Shown in pieces: positions 9,995 to 20,234 of a DNA stretch of 42,760 nucleotides; positions within the stretch are counted from its first letter, which is position 1, and every line of letters begins with the position of its first letter. The stretch is from an uncultured Verrucomicrobiae bacterium (GTDB lineage: Bacteria > Verrucomicrobiota > Verrucomicrobiia > Limisphaerales > UBA1096). Below the pieces are notes generated by a model. That model searched no databases. It was given only the letters and a program-made list of their open reading frames with translations, and was not told where the DNA came from. The stretch spans positions 1 through 42,760 of the forward strand of contig CALJHX010000031.1 of assembly GCA_937770485.1 (NCBI GenBank), in the 5' to 3' direction. Both the position numbers and the translations under genes were made by a program.

Positions 9995-11134
9995 ATGAAC
10001 GAAACGAACTCCGTCACTTCCACGAACGCAGTTGAAAACATCGTCGACTCAATCAAGGAGTCCGACTCCTTATTTGAAGGACTGTTGACCTACTTCACCA
10101 ACCTTGAGGCGATCGATCACATCACGTTCACCCTCAATCTGCTGATCCTTATTTTCGGTAAGCAAATCATCAGCCACCTGAGTGTCCATACAGTCGGCGC
10201 TGCGCCGTTCCAACTGCGGTTGCTGAGAATTTTAAACGCAGTTCTCTTTTTGGCGTATTTCTGTGCTGTAGCCTTCCAGTTCCAACTCGGTTCCAGCATC
10301 AGTCATACCGGGTTGCTGGTGTTGCTGACATATCTCATCTGGCAATTCACCCATTCATTGGTCCTTAAAAAATATGGACGCAAGCGGGAGGTTGAAGGCA
10401 CGTCCATTTACGTGGAATCGTACACCTCAAACAACCTGAAACTAATTGCACTGTTACTCCTCGGAATTACTACAGGATTAATCTTTCTTAACATCTGGAA
10501 ACTCGAAAGCTGGCTTCAAACCACCAGCTTTCTCGGGGCATTAGCCGTCCTGATTTTTACTACAAAGGACTATTGGCTGAAGGATTTCATCAGCGGTATC
10601 ATCGTGATCAGCAACAGCAATATTGAACGTGGGGATGTCATCCGTATCCCCGATGAAAACATCCTTGCAATCGTGCTCGAGACTCGCACCACGCTGACCC
10701 TGTTGCGCGATGTGGTCTGCAATCACAACATTACCATTCCCAATTCCATGCTCCTGAACAAACAGGTGGAAATACTCACCACCGATACTAAAAAGGGGAT
10801 TTATGACTACGTCGAGTTCAACATCGGCTACGAGACGCACCCGGATGCGGCGATGACCTATCTGCTCGATGTCTGGAAATCGGCCTGCAAGATTACCGCT
10901 GCCATAAACTCTGATCGGGAGGGTATCATCAAGCTGATCGACAACGGCGATCACGCCGTGACATGGCGGCTGCTTTACAATCTCAAGGCCGAGCATGAGA
11001 TCATCAACGCCCGCAATGCCGTGAAGTTGGCGGCGTTCGAGTTGCAGGGCGAGCATGGCGTAAAGCTCCCCACCCCGCTGACCCACGCCTTCCCCAGCGG
11101 CCCGGCGGTTGTCAGTAAACCCCCAGCGTCTTGA
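9995..11134 (+). CDS. MscS-family mechanosensitive channel
   Basis: The 379-aa protein has an acidic N-terminus and about five hydrophobic segments (about residues 45-65, 75-98, 103-125, 150-170 and 178-205). The MscS-type pore/beta-domain junction follows: 'KDFISGIIVISNSNIERGDVIRI', then 'DVVCNHNITIPNSMLLNKQV' and an alpha/beta C-terminal domain. MscS channels open under membrane tension and release solutes on osmotic downshock. It starts 12 bases after the preceding gene, so it may belong to the same transcript. Its last 23 bases overlap the 3' end of the convergent dihydropteroate-synthase-like gene. Codon use and base composition look slightly more AT-rich than in neighbouring genes, and it contains no copy of the TTGGCCAA palindrome. 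Confidence 0.88.
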   Translation: MNETNSVTSTNAVENIVDSIKESDSLFEGLLTYFTNLEAIDHITFTLNLLILIFGKQIISHLSVHTVGAAPFQLRLLRILNAVLFLAYFCAVAFQFQLGSSISHTGLLVLLTYLIWQFTHSLVLKKYGRKREVEGTSIYVESYTSNNLKLIALLLLGITTGLIFLNIWKLESWLQTTSFLGALAVLIFTTKDYWLKDFISGIIVISNSNIERGDVIRIPDENILAIVLETRTTLTLLRDVVCNHNITIPNSMLLNKQVEILTTDTKKGIYDYVEFNIGYETHPDAAMTYLLDVWKSACKITAAINSDREGIIKLIDNGDHAVTWRLLYNLKAEHEIINARNAVKLAAFELQGEHGVKLPTPLTHAFPSGPAVVSKPPAS

Positions 11135-11999
11135 GGACCGCCCGAACGCGGGGCACTTCGTGCGTGCGGAAAAGGTCGGTCCCGCCCAGCGCGGCGAGCA
11201 CGGAAAAAAACGGCTCGGCGCTCCGCACCTCCTCCCCGAAACACTCGACTGCATGCGGCAGTGCGTTGCACACCGGCCACCCCAGTTCGCGCAACCGGAA
11301 GGCGTTCAGAAATGTTTTCATTTGGTGCCGAATCCGCACCGAGCTGTCCTGCAAATTCTCGTAGTAAAAGCCCAGCCCCGGATCGACGAAGCCCTTGGCC
11401 AAGCCGCAGCGCTCGGCCTTCTCGATCTCGCGAGCGAAGTACTCCGCCATGCGCGGGATAGGGTCGTCATCAAGCGGGATGTCGGCGACGTCGCGAGCAT
11501 TGTCGCCGGCGACGTAACAGACGATCACGGCGGCATCGTGCCCGGCAGCAAGGCGATAAATCGTCTCGCTGGCCGCAGTGCCTGTGAGGTTAAGCACCTT
11601 GGCACCGGCATCGAGGCAGGCCTTGGCCACCTCGACGTCGTAAGTCTCAGCCGAGACGATGATGCCCTGCGAGGCGAGTTGCCCGATCACCGGCAAGAGC
11701 CGTTGCCGCTGCTCGGCAGCGCCGACTCGTTGCGCTTGGCCAAGCGTCGATTCAGCACCGATGTCGATGATGTCAGCCCCCTGCGCCCGCAACTCACTCC
11801 CCCGCTCGACGGCCGACTCGACGGTGGTGCAGATACTCTCCCGATACCACGAGTCGGCGGAGAGGTTGATCACCCCCATGACCGCCGGTCGCGCGGAGGG
11901 GAAGCTCACTTGGCCAGCGATGTCGAACGGACGCACGACGGCGTCGAGGGCGGCAGTGTGCTTTGAGGCGATGGCACCCAGGTCTTTCAGGCCAAGCAT
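11112..11999 (-). CDS. Dihydropteroate-synthase-like pterin-binding protein, active site degenerate
   Basis: The 295-aa protein keeps the TIM-barrel landmarks of FolP: 'MGVINLSADSWYRES' (usual MGILNVTPDSFSDGG), 'IIDIGAEST', 'KVLNLTGTA' (usual INDVSG), 'FVDPGLGF' and a C-terminal 'FRTHEV' (usual VRVHDV). Two key sites are lost. The loop after EST reads L-G-Q-A instead of R-P-G-A, and the Ser-Arg-Lys motif is replaced around 'VCNALPHAVECF'. The altered loop is encoded exactly by a 14-bp palindrome at 11733-11746. Folate synthesis is therefore doubtful, and another pterin or methyl-transfer role is possible. The start lies two bases after the stop of the upstream TPR gene, so it is the third gene of a uvrA-TPR-folP-like operon. 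Confidence 0.75.
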   Translation of the reverse strand: MLGLKDLGAIASKHTAALDAVVRPFDIAGQVSFPSARPAVMGVINLSADSWYRESICTTVESAVERGSELRAQGADIIDIGAESTLGQAQRVGAAEQRQRLLPVIGQLASQGIIVSAETYDVEVAKACLDAGAKVLNLTGTAASETIYRLAAGHDAAVIVCYVAGDNARDVADIPLDDDPIPRMAEYFAREIEKAERCGLAKGFVDPGLGFYYENLQDSSVRIRHQMKTFLNAFRLRELGWPVCNALPHAVECFGEEVRSAEPFFSVLAALGGTDLFRTHEVPRVRAVLKTLGVY

Positions 12000-12001
12000 G
12001 T

Positions 12002-14689
12002 TCAGGGTGTCTTGGGGGCTTCCGGACCGGCCTTAAAGGCGTCTAGCTTGGCCTGCCATAGCGGCATGTCGGGCAGTTCCTTGGCTAAGCGCGAGTAAAC
12101 TCTGCGTTCCTGATCCGCACGACCAAGCCGCCCGGCCAAGTGTCCAGCCATCAACCCGGCTTCCTTCACCCAAAACGGATCCACCTTTTCGCTGTCGGAA
12201 CGGAGGTTGCCGCCGAAGACGATCTCCATGCACTGATCGAGCGACTGTTGTAGGAGTTTCTCGCGCTCCTCCGTTTCGCCCGCCAACGCTGCCTGCTCCT
12301 CGAGCACGCGGGCCAACCCCAGTCCCGCCTGGCTGCGGGTGGTCACGTCGGTGCCGGGCAGTTCGGTCACGGCCCGGTACGCGTTCGCCGCCGGGCCAAG
12401 GTTTTGCAACTGTAAATAACAATCGCCCACGCGGCCCCACGCGAGGGGATGAAGCGGACTGCCGATCATCTCGTTGGCCACGCGCTGATAATGCGGCAAC
12501 GCGTCGAGTAGGTTCGTGGGCGTGCGCTGGGTCTGGTCGGCGGCGACGTCGCCAAGAAAAAACTCCGCACGCGCCTGCTCGGCGACCGGCGCGTTGGTGG
12601 CGTTGATGACTGAGGCCAGCAGTAAACCGGCGGCGGCATGTTCCTGCCGGAAGAATGCCGAGCGTCCAGCGTTGAGCCGAGCCTCCCACTCCATGCTACG
12701 GGCGTTGGCCAGCAGGTTTGTATTTTCGAAAAGCCGCCGGTAGCCCTGCTCGGCCTCTGCGAATTTGCCGGACTGGAACTGATGGTCGGCGATCCATTTC
12801 TGCGCTACCGGCGCGAGTGGGTTTGTCGGGAATCGTACGACGTAATTCGTGAACAACTGAAACGCCTTCGCCCTGTTGCCGGCCTGATGGTTAAGCCACG
12901 CGCGATCGAACTCCGCCTGCGGCTGCGCCGAGTGAGCCGGGTAGTTGGTCACCCAGCGGTCGTACTCGATGATTGACGACACCCAACTGCCGTCCATGAC
13001 GTGTGTCCTCGCGATGGCCAGTTGAGACTCGGGTAGCAGAGTCGAATTGGGGAACACCTTGGCGAACGAGGCCAGCACGGAGCGCGACTCGGATGGCTTG
13101 CCCTGCCGGTTGAGCGCCTGCCCGTAGTGCAGCAGGCTTCGGTCACTGTAAAAACTGCTCGGGAACCATTCGATTAGTTTGCTCACCGCGTGGTTCGCGC
13201 TCGGCAAATCCAGCCGCTCGACGCCGCTCCGCACGATTTGGTACAGTGCCCGGTCCACCAGCCGGTTGTTGTAACCGACGGTGTTCGTGGCAATGCGGAT
13301 CGCCGCCCAGTAATTGCTCGATGCCGAGGCGTAATCCGCCCCGTTGAACAAACAGTCGGCCACCTTGAACTGCGCCACCGCCTGTTCCTCAGACTTGGGT
13401 AACTCGGCGACGGCGTTCGAATAGGCCTGTCGCGCCAGGCTCAACTGCAGTTTTTTGCCAGAAAGATTGCCCCACTCCCAAAGCGCCCAGCCGCGGCCCA
13501 GCCACGATTTGCCCGTCAGGTTCGGATCCGGGTCGCCCTGCAGAACAACGTCAAAATGCCCCAGCGCGTCGCTGAGTAGGTTAGTGGAATTGAGCCGGCT
13601 CGCATCCGGCAACCCATAAAACTGCCGCAACCGCAACTCGCCCAGCGTCATGTGGGCCAGTTCGGTCGCCGGGTCGCCGGGATGGCGGATGAACAGGCGC
13701 TCCAGGCGCTGGACCGCATTGGTCAACCGGTTTTCAGCAACATAAAGGTCGGTGATTTTCAGCAGTGCCGAGCGGCGCCAGTTGGCCGGGACATTCGCGG
13801 CCAGGTTCTGCTCGTATAGTGCGACGGCGGCATCCGGCCGGCTCATGCGGCGCAGCACGTCGCCGTGAAATTCAACCGAGCGCGCGGCAAACTCCGGGTC
13901 GGCGATGCCCTTGGCCAATTGCACCAGGTTGGTGGCTCCACCAAGGGCGCGATCGAGGCTGGCTTCGCCGAGATACACCGAGGCCAACAAATGATGCTTC
14001 TCCCAAAAACGCTCCGGCGACAAACCCGCATCGGGCAAATTCTCCAGCAGCAGCCGCGCCGCCCCCAGTTCCTTGAGCTCGAAGTAGGCGTTGGCCAACA
14101 GCAGCCGCCCATCGACAATCAACGGATCGCTTGGCCGGGCGCTTGCCGCACGCTGGAACGGCCCATCCGCGGGCTCGAGTGTTGCGATGCTTTGCTTCAG
14201 CTCACCCAACTGGTAGAGCGACTGCGCTTTGCCAAGCGCCGCCGTCAACGCCCGCACGGAAGCAGGATACTTCTCAATCAACTGGCCGTAGCTGGCCGCC
14301 GCCAGGTTGAAATGGCCCAGCGCGAACTGCACCTCGGCGATCCAGAACAGGTAACGATCCGACCACGGCCCGGCCGCCTGCACCCCGGCCGCCAACTCCT
14401 CGGCCACACCCTCGAATTGGCCAAGATGAAACCGGGCCTGCCCCTCCAGCAACACCGCCTCCGCGTGGTGGACTGAGTCGGGATGCATCCTGGAGAAGGT
14501 ATCAAACCGCGCGATGGACGTCGCAAACATGCCGTCGCGGAAGAAGCGCTTGGCCACGTCGAACGCCAGCTTGGCCTTTGTTTTCGCCTGCGTATCATCC
14601 GCCTGCCCAAGCGCCGCCGATACGGCCAAGACGAGCGCCAATGCCGCGGCAGAACTCCGTTTCAACATCGTTTGCAACGACCTATTCAT
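12002..14689 (-). CDS. Large secreted TPR protein
   Basis: This 895-aa protein has a signal peptide ('SSAAALALVLAVSAALGQA', cleavage near residue 30) and then consists almost wholly of TPR-like helical hairpins. Repeats such as 'AKRFFRDGMFATSIARFDTF' (start), 'YGQLIEKYPASVRA' and 'FQLFTNYVVRFPTNP' resemble the outer-membrane BamD/YbgF (CpoB) TPR type. It probably acts as a periplasmic scaffold; no enzyme domain is visible. Its ATG overlaps the uvrA stop (ATGA, 14686-14689), so it is translated from the uvrA transcript. The next gene follows after two bases. Similar large TPR proteins are common in Pedosphaera-like genomes. Three copies of the TTGGCCAA palindrome lie within it. Confidence 0.82.
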   Translation of the reverse strand: MNRSLQTMLKRSSAAALALVLAVSAALGQADDTQAKTKAKLAFDVAKRFFRDGMFATSIARFDTFSRMHPDSVHHAEAVLLEGQARFHLGQFEGVAEELAAGVQAAGPWSDRYLFWIAEVQFALGHFNLAAASYGQLIEKYPASVRALTAALGKAQSLYQLGELKQSIATLEPADGPFQRAASARPSDPLIVDGRLLLANAYFELKELGAARLLLENLPDAGLSPERFWEKHHLLASVYLGEASLDRALGGATNLVQLAKGIADPEFAARSVEFHGDVLRRMSRPDAAVALYEQNLAANVPANWRRSALLKITDLYVAENRLTNAVQRLERLFIRHPGDPATELAHMTLGELRLRQFYGLPDASRLNSTNLLSDALGHFDVVLQGDPDPNLTGKSWLGRGWALWEWGNLSGKKLQLSLARQAYSNAVAELPKSEEQAVAQFKVADCLFNGADYASASSNYWAAIRIATNTVGYNNRLVDRALYQIVRSGVERLDLPSANHAVSKLIEWFPSSFYSDRSLLHYGQALNRQGKPSESRSVLASFAKVFPNSTLLPESQLAIARTHVMDGSWVSSIIEYDRWVTNYPAHSAQPQAEFDRAWLNHQAGNRAKAFQLFTNYVVRFPTNPLAPVAQKWIADHQFQSGKFAEAEQGYRRLFENTNLLANARSMEWEARLNAGRSAFFRQEHAAAGLLLASVINATNAPVAEQARAEFFLGDVAADQTQRTPTNLLDALPHYQRVANEMIGSPLHPLAWGRVGDCYLQLQNLGPAANAYRAVTELPGTDVTTRSQAGLGLARVLEEQAALAGETEEREKLLQQSLDQCMEIVFGGNLRSDSEKVDPFWVKEAGLMAGHLAGRLGRADQERRVYSRLAKELPDMPLWQAKLDAFKAGPEAPKTP

Positions 14690-17616
14690 TTCTCTTTCAG
14701 AAAATGTTCCATGCCAAGCGTCGCAGCGAGGAAGCGCCCCGTGTGACTGCCCGCTGCGGCGGCAACACGCTCGGGCGGGCCTTCGGCCACGATCCGGCCG
14801 CCATCGTTGCCGCCTTCGGGCCCCAAATCAATCACCCAATCCGCCGACTTGATGATATCCATGTTGTGCTCGATAACAATAAGCGTGTTATTCACGTCAC
14901 GCAACCGTACCAACACATCGATCAAACGCGCGATATCGTGAAAGTGCAGCCCGGTCGTCGGCTCGTCCAGGATGAACAACGCATGATCGCGTGACTGCTT
15001 GGTCAACTCGGTGGCCAGCTTCACCCGCTGCGCCTCGCCGCCGCTAAGGGTCGTGCCCTGCTGGCCCAGCTTGAGGTAGCCTAGGCCGACCTCAGACAAC
15101 GTCGCGCATGGATCGCAAATCTTGGGGAACGCGCGAAAGAATGTCATCGCCTCGTCCACTGTCATGTCGAGCACGTCGGCAATGTTGCGGCCCTTGTAGT
15201 GGATCTCGAGTGTCTCGCGGTTGTAGCGCCGTCCTTTGCACGACTCGCACGTCACGTACACCGGCGGCAGGAAGTTCATCTCAATTTTCAGCAAACCACC
15301 GCCCTGACACTTCTCGCACCGCCCGCCCTTGACATTAAAGCTGAAGCGGCTTGCGCCATAGCCACGGATCTTCGACGCCGGCAAATTCGCGAACAGGTCG
15401 CGGATCTGGGTGAAGATGCCGGTATACGTCGCCGGGTTACTGCGCGGCGTGCGGCCGATCGGCGACTGGTCCACAACAATCACCTTCCCCAGCGCCTCCT
15501 CGCCCCGCAGAGCCTTGAACTTGCCCGGACGATCCTTCGAGTTATAAAACTTACGGAACAACGCCCGCCGCAGTACGTCGTCGATCAGCGTACTTTTACC
15601 CGAACCGCTGACGCCGGTCACGCACGTGATCGTCCCTAGCGGGATTTTCAAATGAACGTCCTGCAAATTATTCTCCGCCGCGCCGATGACCTCGAGGAAG
15701 CCGCGGACAACATTCGGCCCGATCCGCTTGGACGGCACGTCGATCTTGTAGTCGCCGCGCAGATATTTCGCAGTCAACGATTTTTTGTGGGTGAGGATTT
15801 TTTTGAGCGGACCGGCCACCACCACTTCCCCGCCGTGCAGGCCGGCGCCCGGCCCCATGTCGATGACATGATCCGCCCGTCGAATCGTTTCCTCGTCGTG
15901 CTCCACCACCAGTACCGTGTTCCCCAAGTCGCGCAGGCCATCGAGTGTGGCGAGCAACTGCTCGTTGTCACGCGCGTGCAGGCCGATGCTCGGCTCGTCG
16001 AGAATGTACAGCACCCCCACCAGCCCCGCGCCGATTTGCGTGGCCAGGCGGATACGCTGCGCCTCGCCGCCACTGAGCGTGCCGCTCGTGCGGTTGAGTG
16101 TCAGGTAGCCCAGCCCGACATTCCGCAAAAAACCGAGCCGCGAGGTGATCTCGCGTACCACGTCTGTGGCGATTTTTTTGCCAAGCTCGTCCATCTCCAA
16201 TGCCTCGAAAAACGGCAATGCCTCGTCGATCGACAGTCGGCAGACATCCATGATCGACAATCCACCAAAACGGAACTTCGCCTCAGGCTGTTCCGCGCTA
16301 CGCAGTGTCACCCCCAGCACCACCTCTCGAAGCCGCTGGCCCTGACACGCCTCGCAGGTTTGGGGGCTCATGAACGCCCGAAGCCGCCGCCGCGTCGTCT
16401 CGCTGCTCGTCTCCTCGTACAGCCGGTTGAGGTTGGCCAAAATACCGTCGAACGGCTTGGTCGTCGTCGTTTGTTTTCCACTGCGGGTGAATTGAAAGTC
16501 GATCGTCTCGTCGCCTGATCCGTGAAACAATGCCTCCGTAAAGCGCTTGGCCAGGCGGCGGTACGGCTTGCCCAAGTCCGCCCCATAATGACGCGCCAAA
16601 TTTTTCAGCAATCCATTGTAGTGGGCGACCATTCGCGCGCCGCCCTTGGTCCACGGTAGGATGACTCCCTGCTCTAGCGACTTCTCGGGATCGCCGACCA
16701 TCAGTCCATCATCGAACACCGGTCGCTGGCCAAGCCCGGAACAGGCCGGGCAGGCACCGTACGGCGAGTTGAACGAAAAATGTTTCGGCGTCATCGGCTC
16801 GTAGCTTTTGCCGCTAGCCGGGCTTGTCAGTCGGTTCGACAGCTTGCTCTCGCGCCATTGTGAACGGTCTAGTTCGGGCGTTTGATGCAGCGCGATTATT
16901 TTGCCTTCACCCCACTTAAGACAGGTCTCGACCGAGTCGGCCAAGCGGCCTCGCGCCTTGTCGCTGACAACCAGGCGATCGACCACGACCTCGATCGAGT
17001 GCGCTTTTTTAGGGTCGAGCTTAAAGCGCGTGTTGGTCTCGAGTTCCGCCAACTCACCGTCGATTCGCGCCCGCACGAACCCCTCGCGGGCCAGCTTCTC
17101 CAGCACATCGCGGAACTCACCCTTCTGCTTCTCGACCACCGGCGCGAGCAGCATTACTCGTGTGTCCTCCGGCAGCGCGAGCAGTTGCTCGATGATGTCA
17201 CTCGTGCTCAGGCGCGAAATTGGCTCGCCGCTCTCCGGGCAGTGCGCCTGACCGACGTTGGCGAACAACAGGCGCAGATAATCGTAAATCTCGGTTGTGG
17301 TGGCGATGGTTGAGCGCGGGTTTCCACCGGAGGAACGCTGCTCGATGGCAATCGCCGGCGAGAGCCCTTCAATATGATCGACGTCCGGCTTCTGTAGTTG
17401 ATCGAGAAACTGCCGAGCGTACGACGAAAGCGTCTCGACGTATTTACGCTGGCCCTCCGCAAACAGCGTATCGAATGCCAGCGACGACTTGCCCGAGCCG
17501 CTTGGCCCGGTGATCACCACCAGCTTGTCACGGGGAATATCAAGAGTCAGATTCTTGAGATTGTGCTCCCTTGCCCCGGCTATTTTTATAAACCCATTGG
17601 CCACCGAAAGAGGCAT
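14686..17616 (-). CDS. uvrA: Excinuclease ABC subunit A
   Basis: The 976-aa protein has the full UvrA plan. An N-terminal ABC half carries Walker A '[20 protein letters not shown]' near residue 32. The first Cys4 site is 'CPACSGLG' plus 'CEACQGQRL', and the first signature is '[17 protein letters not shown]'. The second half has '[15 protein letters not shown]', the second zinc site 'CEKCQGGG' plus 'CESCKGRRY', and the signature '[16 protein letters not shown]'. It damage-scans DNA with UvrB in nucleotide excision repair. The ATG at 17616 is chosen because the conserved '[14 protein letters not shown]' follows closely; a longer frame to 17700 would overlap rbsC. It lies 34 bases downstream of rbsC, and that gap holds a 14-bp palindrome (17633-17646). 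It heads the operon with the TPR and folP-like genes. Confidence 0.97.
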   Translation of the reverse strand: MPLSVANGFIKIAGAREHNLKNLTLDIPRDKLVVITGPSGSGKSSLAFDTLFAEGQRKYVETLSSYARQFLDQLQKPDVDHIEGLSPAIAIEQRSSGGNPRSTIATTTEIYDYLRLLFANVGQAHCPESGEPISRLSTSDIIEQLLALPEDTRVMLLAPVVEKQKGEFRDVLEKLAREGFVRARIDGELAELETNTRFKLDPKKAHSIEVVVDRLVVSDKARGRLADSVETCLKWGEGKIIALHQTPELDRSQWRESKLSNRLTSPASGKSYEPMTPKHFSFNSPYGACPACSGLGQRPVFDDGLMVGDPEKSLEQGVILPWTKGGARMVAHYNGLLKNLARHYGADLGKPYRRLAKRFTEALFHGSGDETIDFQFTRSGKQTTTTKPFDGILANLNRLYEETSSETTRRRLRAFMSPQTCEACQGQRLREVVLGVTLRSAEQPEAKFRFGGLSIMDVCRLSIDEALPFFEALEMDELGKKIATDVVREITSRLGFLRNVGLGYLTLNRTSGTLSGGEAQRIRLATQIGAGLVGVLYILDEPSIGLHARDNEQLLATLDGLRDLGNTVLVVEHDEETIRRADHVIDMGPGAGLHGGEVVVAGPLKKILTHKKSLTAKYLRGDYKIDVPSKRIGPNVVRGFLEVIGAAENNLQDVHLKIPLGTITCVTGVSGSGKSTLIDDVLRRALFRKFYNSKDRPGKFKALRGEEALGKVIVVDQSPIGRTPRSNPATYTGIFTQIRDLFANLPASKIRGYGASRFSFNVKGGRCEKCQGGGLLKIEMNFLPPVYVTCESCKGRRYNRETLEIHYKGRNIADVLDMTVDEAMTFFRAFPKICDPCATLSEVGLGYLKLGQQGTTLSGGEAQRVKLATELTKQSRDHALFILDEPTTGLHFHDIARLIDVLVRLRDVNNTLIVIEHNMDIIKSADWVIDLGPEGGNDGGRIVAEGPPERVAAAAGSHTGRFLAATLGMEHFLKEK

Positions 17617-17650
17617 CTTAAACCGCCTCCCTCGCTTGGCCAAGCGTGGT

Positions 17651-18691
17651 TCAGTTCGACGACGACTGCCGTTTAAACAGGCGCTGGATGAACGGCTCAA
17701 CCTTGTCCATGCCGACGGCGAGGATAATGACTACGCCGATGATGATTTCCTGCATGTAGTTGGGCCAATCCTTGATGCCTGAGCCGTTGGCGAGACAGGC
17801 CATCATGAACGCGCCGATCACCGAGCCGGGGATGCTGCCCGCACCGCCGCTCAAGCTCGCGCCGCCAATGACCACCGCGGCGATGATCTGCAATTCCAAG
17901 CCGATCGCCACCGAGGGATCACCCTGTGTCAGCCGTGAAAACTGCATCACCCCGGCCAAGCCGAAAAACGCGCCGGCCAAGGCATAAATCGCCACCTTAT
18001 TGACGTTCACGCGGATGCCGCACAGCCGCGCGGTGTCCTCGTTCGAGCCGATGGCGAATACGTACCGGCCAAACACGGTCGAGCGCAGCACCACGGCCAT
18101 CACCACCGCGAGGCCAAGCGCCAGCCACACACCGTCCGGTAGCGGAAAAAATGTAAGCGGAGACTCATAGGCCATGAACTGCTTCACCGACTCCATGGAA
18201 AAACCGGGGCATCGACAAAGATCTGCCCCGCAGCATGACTCCGGGTTAACGGTCTGGTTGTTGGCAAGCCACTTGGAGATGCCGCGCGCGATGCCCATCA
18301 TCCCCAACGTGACGATGAACGGCATCATGCGAACCGTGGTGATGATACCGCCGTTGGCTAGGCCAGCCAACCCGCCAGCCAGCACCGTAAACGTGAGCAC
18401 TGCCGCTAAGCCGTGCCCCTGCTCAATCAGCCTGGCCGTAACCACGCTGCACAACGCGACGACCGACCCGGCACTCAGGTCGATGCCGCCGCTCACGATC
18501 ACCATCGTCATCCCCATCGCGCCGATGGCCACGATGACCGTCTGCGTAAGGATCATTTTGAAATTGCTGCCCTTGAAAAAAAGCGATCGTAATTCGCCGT
18601 CCAGAGCAAACAGCAGCAGCACAACGAACAGCCCGGCAAACGGCCGGACAGCTTTCAAAAATTCACGACTGCCGAGCCTTGGGAAATTCAT
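17651..18691 (-). CDS. Ribose-type ABC transporter permease (RbsC family)
   Basis: The 346-aa protein is a multi-helix permease with the RbsC/BPD_transp_2 signatures '[17 protein letters not shown]' (about residue 65), '[20 protein letters not shown]' (about 210) and '[20 protein letters not shown]' (about 285). It forms the membrane channel of a sugar importer with the RbsA-like ATPase and RbsB-like binding protein encoded upstream; its start overlaps the rbsA stop by four bases. The substrate is not fixed by sequence; ribose, xylose, inositol and others are possible. Oddly, the periplasmic loop after helix 4 carries a short Cys-rich insert '[14 protein letters not shown]' (about residues 150-163), which I do not recall in family members. 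Confidence 0.88.
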   Translation of the reverse strand: MNFPRLGSREFLKAVRPFAGLFVVLLLFALDGELRSLFFKGSNFKMILTQTVIVAIGAMGMTMVIVSGGIDLSAGSVVALCSVVTARLIEQGHGLAAVLTFTVLAGGLAGLANGGIITTVRMMPFIVTLGMMGIARGISKWLANNQTVNPESCCGADLCRCPGFSMESVKQFMAYESPLTFFPLPDGVWLALGLAVVMAVVLRSTVFGRYVFAIGSNEDTARLCGIRVNVNKVAIYALAGAFFGLAGVMQFSRLTQGDPSVAIGLELQIIAAVVIGGASLSGGAGSIPGSVIGAFMMACLANGSGIKDWPNYMQEIIIGVVIILAVGMDKVEPFIQRLFKRQSSSN

Positions 18692-20223
18692 GCCGCCACC
18701 TCCTTCGGCTCCGCTTGGCCAACGGCGGTGAGGATGATTTGCTGCTCACTCCAGTCGGCAACAGGGCGCACCTCCGAAAGTTCGCCCCGGCACATCACGC
18801 CGATGCGGTCGCACACGCCGAGCAACTCCGGCAGGTACGAGCTGACGAACACGAGCGCCTTCCCCTGCCCTGCCAACTCGTTCATCAGCCGGTAAATCTG
18901 CGCCTTGCTGCCGACGTCGATTCCGCGAGTCGGCTCGTCGAGCAACAGAATTCGGGCGTCGTGATGCAGCAACCGCCCAAACGCGATCTTTTGCTGGTTG
19001 CCACCCGACAACTCGCCGACCGATTGGGCGGCGCTCAACGCCTTCACGTCGAGCCTGGCCATCCACTTCCCGGAAGTCGCCGCTTGCGCCGAGTCGCTTA
19101 CGAAGCCAAGCCGCGTCACCGCCCCCAGCCGCGTCAGTGTCAGGTTATCGGCAACACTGCGGTTGAGCAGCAGGCCCTCTTCCTTCCTGTTTTCACTGAG
19201 GAAGCCAACGCCGTTGGCCAGGCGCTTGGCCGGTGTCGAGTGGGTCGCCTCCCGGGAAAAAACAGTCACGCTACCCTTGGCCAAACGGTCGAGCCCGAAC
19301 ACCGCCCGCAGCGTCTCCGTTCGTCCCGCGCCGACGAGGCCGAACAAGCCGACGATTTCGCCGGCGTGCAATGTCAGATTCACGCAACTCGGCTTAACCA
19401 AGCCGGCGACATCGCTCAACTCCAACACAGGCTCCCCGAGGGAGCGGCTCGTTCGCGGATAGATTTCATCAATTTCCCGGCCGACCATGAGCTCGATAAC
19501 CTGCTCAAGACTCGCCTCGGCCATCACGCCTGTGCCAACGCTTTGGCCATCGCGCAGTATAGTGTAGCGGCTTGCTACGCGCTGGCATTCCTCCAGGAAA
19601 TGGCTGATGTAAATGACACTCACGCCGCGCTGGCTCATGCGCTCGATCACGCCGAACAGATTTTCAGTATCGACTTGTGTGAGGCTGCTGGTCGGCTCGT
19701 CCATAATGAGCACGCGCGGTTCGCCGACGAGCGCCCGGGCAATCTCGACGAGTTGCTGCTGGGCGATGGTCAGCGCCCGGATCGGGGTGTCGAGCGGCAT
19801 TTGCGATTGACCAATTTCCTCCAGCGCTCGCTTGGCCAAGCGGCGGCGCTCGCCGTGGCTGATCCAACCAAGCGTCGCTGGCTCCCGGCCCAGTAGGATA
19901 TTTTCCTCCACGGAAAGATCGGGTGCGAGGTTCAACTCCTGATATATCATCGCCACGCCGCATTTGCGGGCGTGCAGTGGATCGCTTGGCTCAAACGGCT
20001 GGCCGTCGAGAGTGAGACTGCCTGCGTCCGGTCGGTGCGCGCCACTGAGCACCTTCATCAGCGTGCTTTTGCCGGCGCCGTTTTCGCCGATGAGCGCGTG
20101 AACCTCCCCGGCGGCGACTTCGAGACTCACGCCGTCCAGCGCGATCGTCGGGCCGAACCGCTTGGCTACCCGGTCGATTCGCAGTCGGGGAAGCGCGGGG
20201 TCGCTGGATGAATCCTCTGGCAT
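18688..20223 (-). CDS. Ribose-type ABC transporter ATPase (RbsA family, tandem ABC)
   Basis: This 511-aa protein has two fused ABC domains, as in RbsA/XylG/MglA. The first has Walker A 'GENGAGKSTLMKVLSG', the variant signature 'LTIAQQQLVEIARAL' and Walker B 'RVLIMDEPTSSLT'. The second has the usual degenerate Walker A 'GLVGAGRTETLRAVFG', signature 'LSGGNQQKIAFGRLL' and Walker B 'ILLLDEPTRGIDVGSKAQIY'. It powers sugar uptake with the adjacent permease and binding protein. It starts 11 bases after the rbsB stop and overlaps the rbsC start by four bases, so the three genes form one operon in the order binding protein, ATPase, permease. Confidence 0.93.
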   Translation of the reverse strand: MPEDSSSDPALPRLRIDRVAKRFGPTIALDGVSLEVAAGEVHALIGENGAGKSTLMKVLSGAHRPDAGSLTLDGQPFEPSDPLHARKCGVAMIYQELNLAPDLSVEENILLGREPATLGWISHGERRRLAKRALEEIGQSQMPLDTPIRALTIAQQQLVEIARALVGEPRVLIMDEPTSSLTQVDTENLFGVIERMSQRGVSVIYISHFLEECQRVASRYTILRDGQSVGTGVMAEASLEQVIELMVGREIDEIYPRTSRSLGEPVLELSDVAGLVKPSCVNLTLHAGEIVGLFGLVGAGRTETLRAVFGLDRLAKGSVTVFSREATHSTPAKRLANGVGFLSENRKEEGLLLNRSVADNLTLTRLGAVTRLGFVSDSAQAATSGKWMARLDVKALSAAQSVGELSGGNQQKIAFGRLLHHDARILLLDEPTRGIDVGSKAQIYRLMNELAGQGKALVFVSSYLPELLGVCDRIGVMCRGELSEVRPVADWSEQQIILTAVGQAEPKEVAA

Positions 20224-20234
20224 TCGGACGGCAG

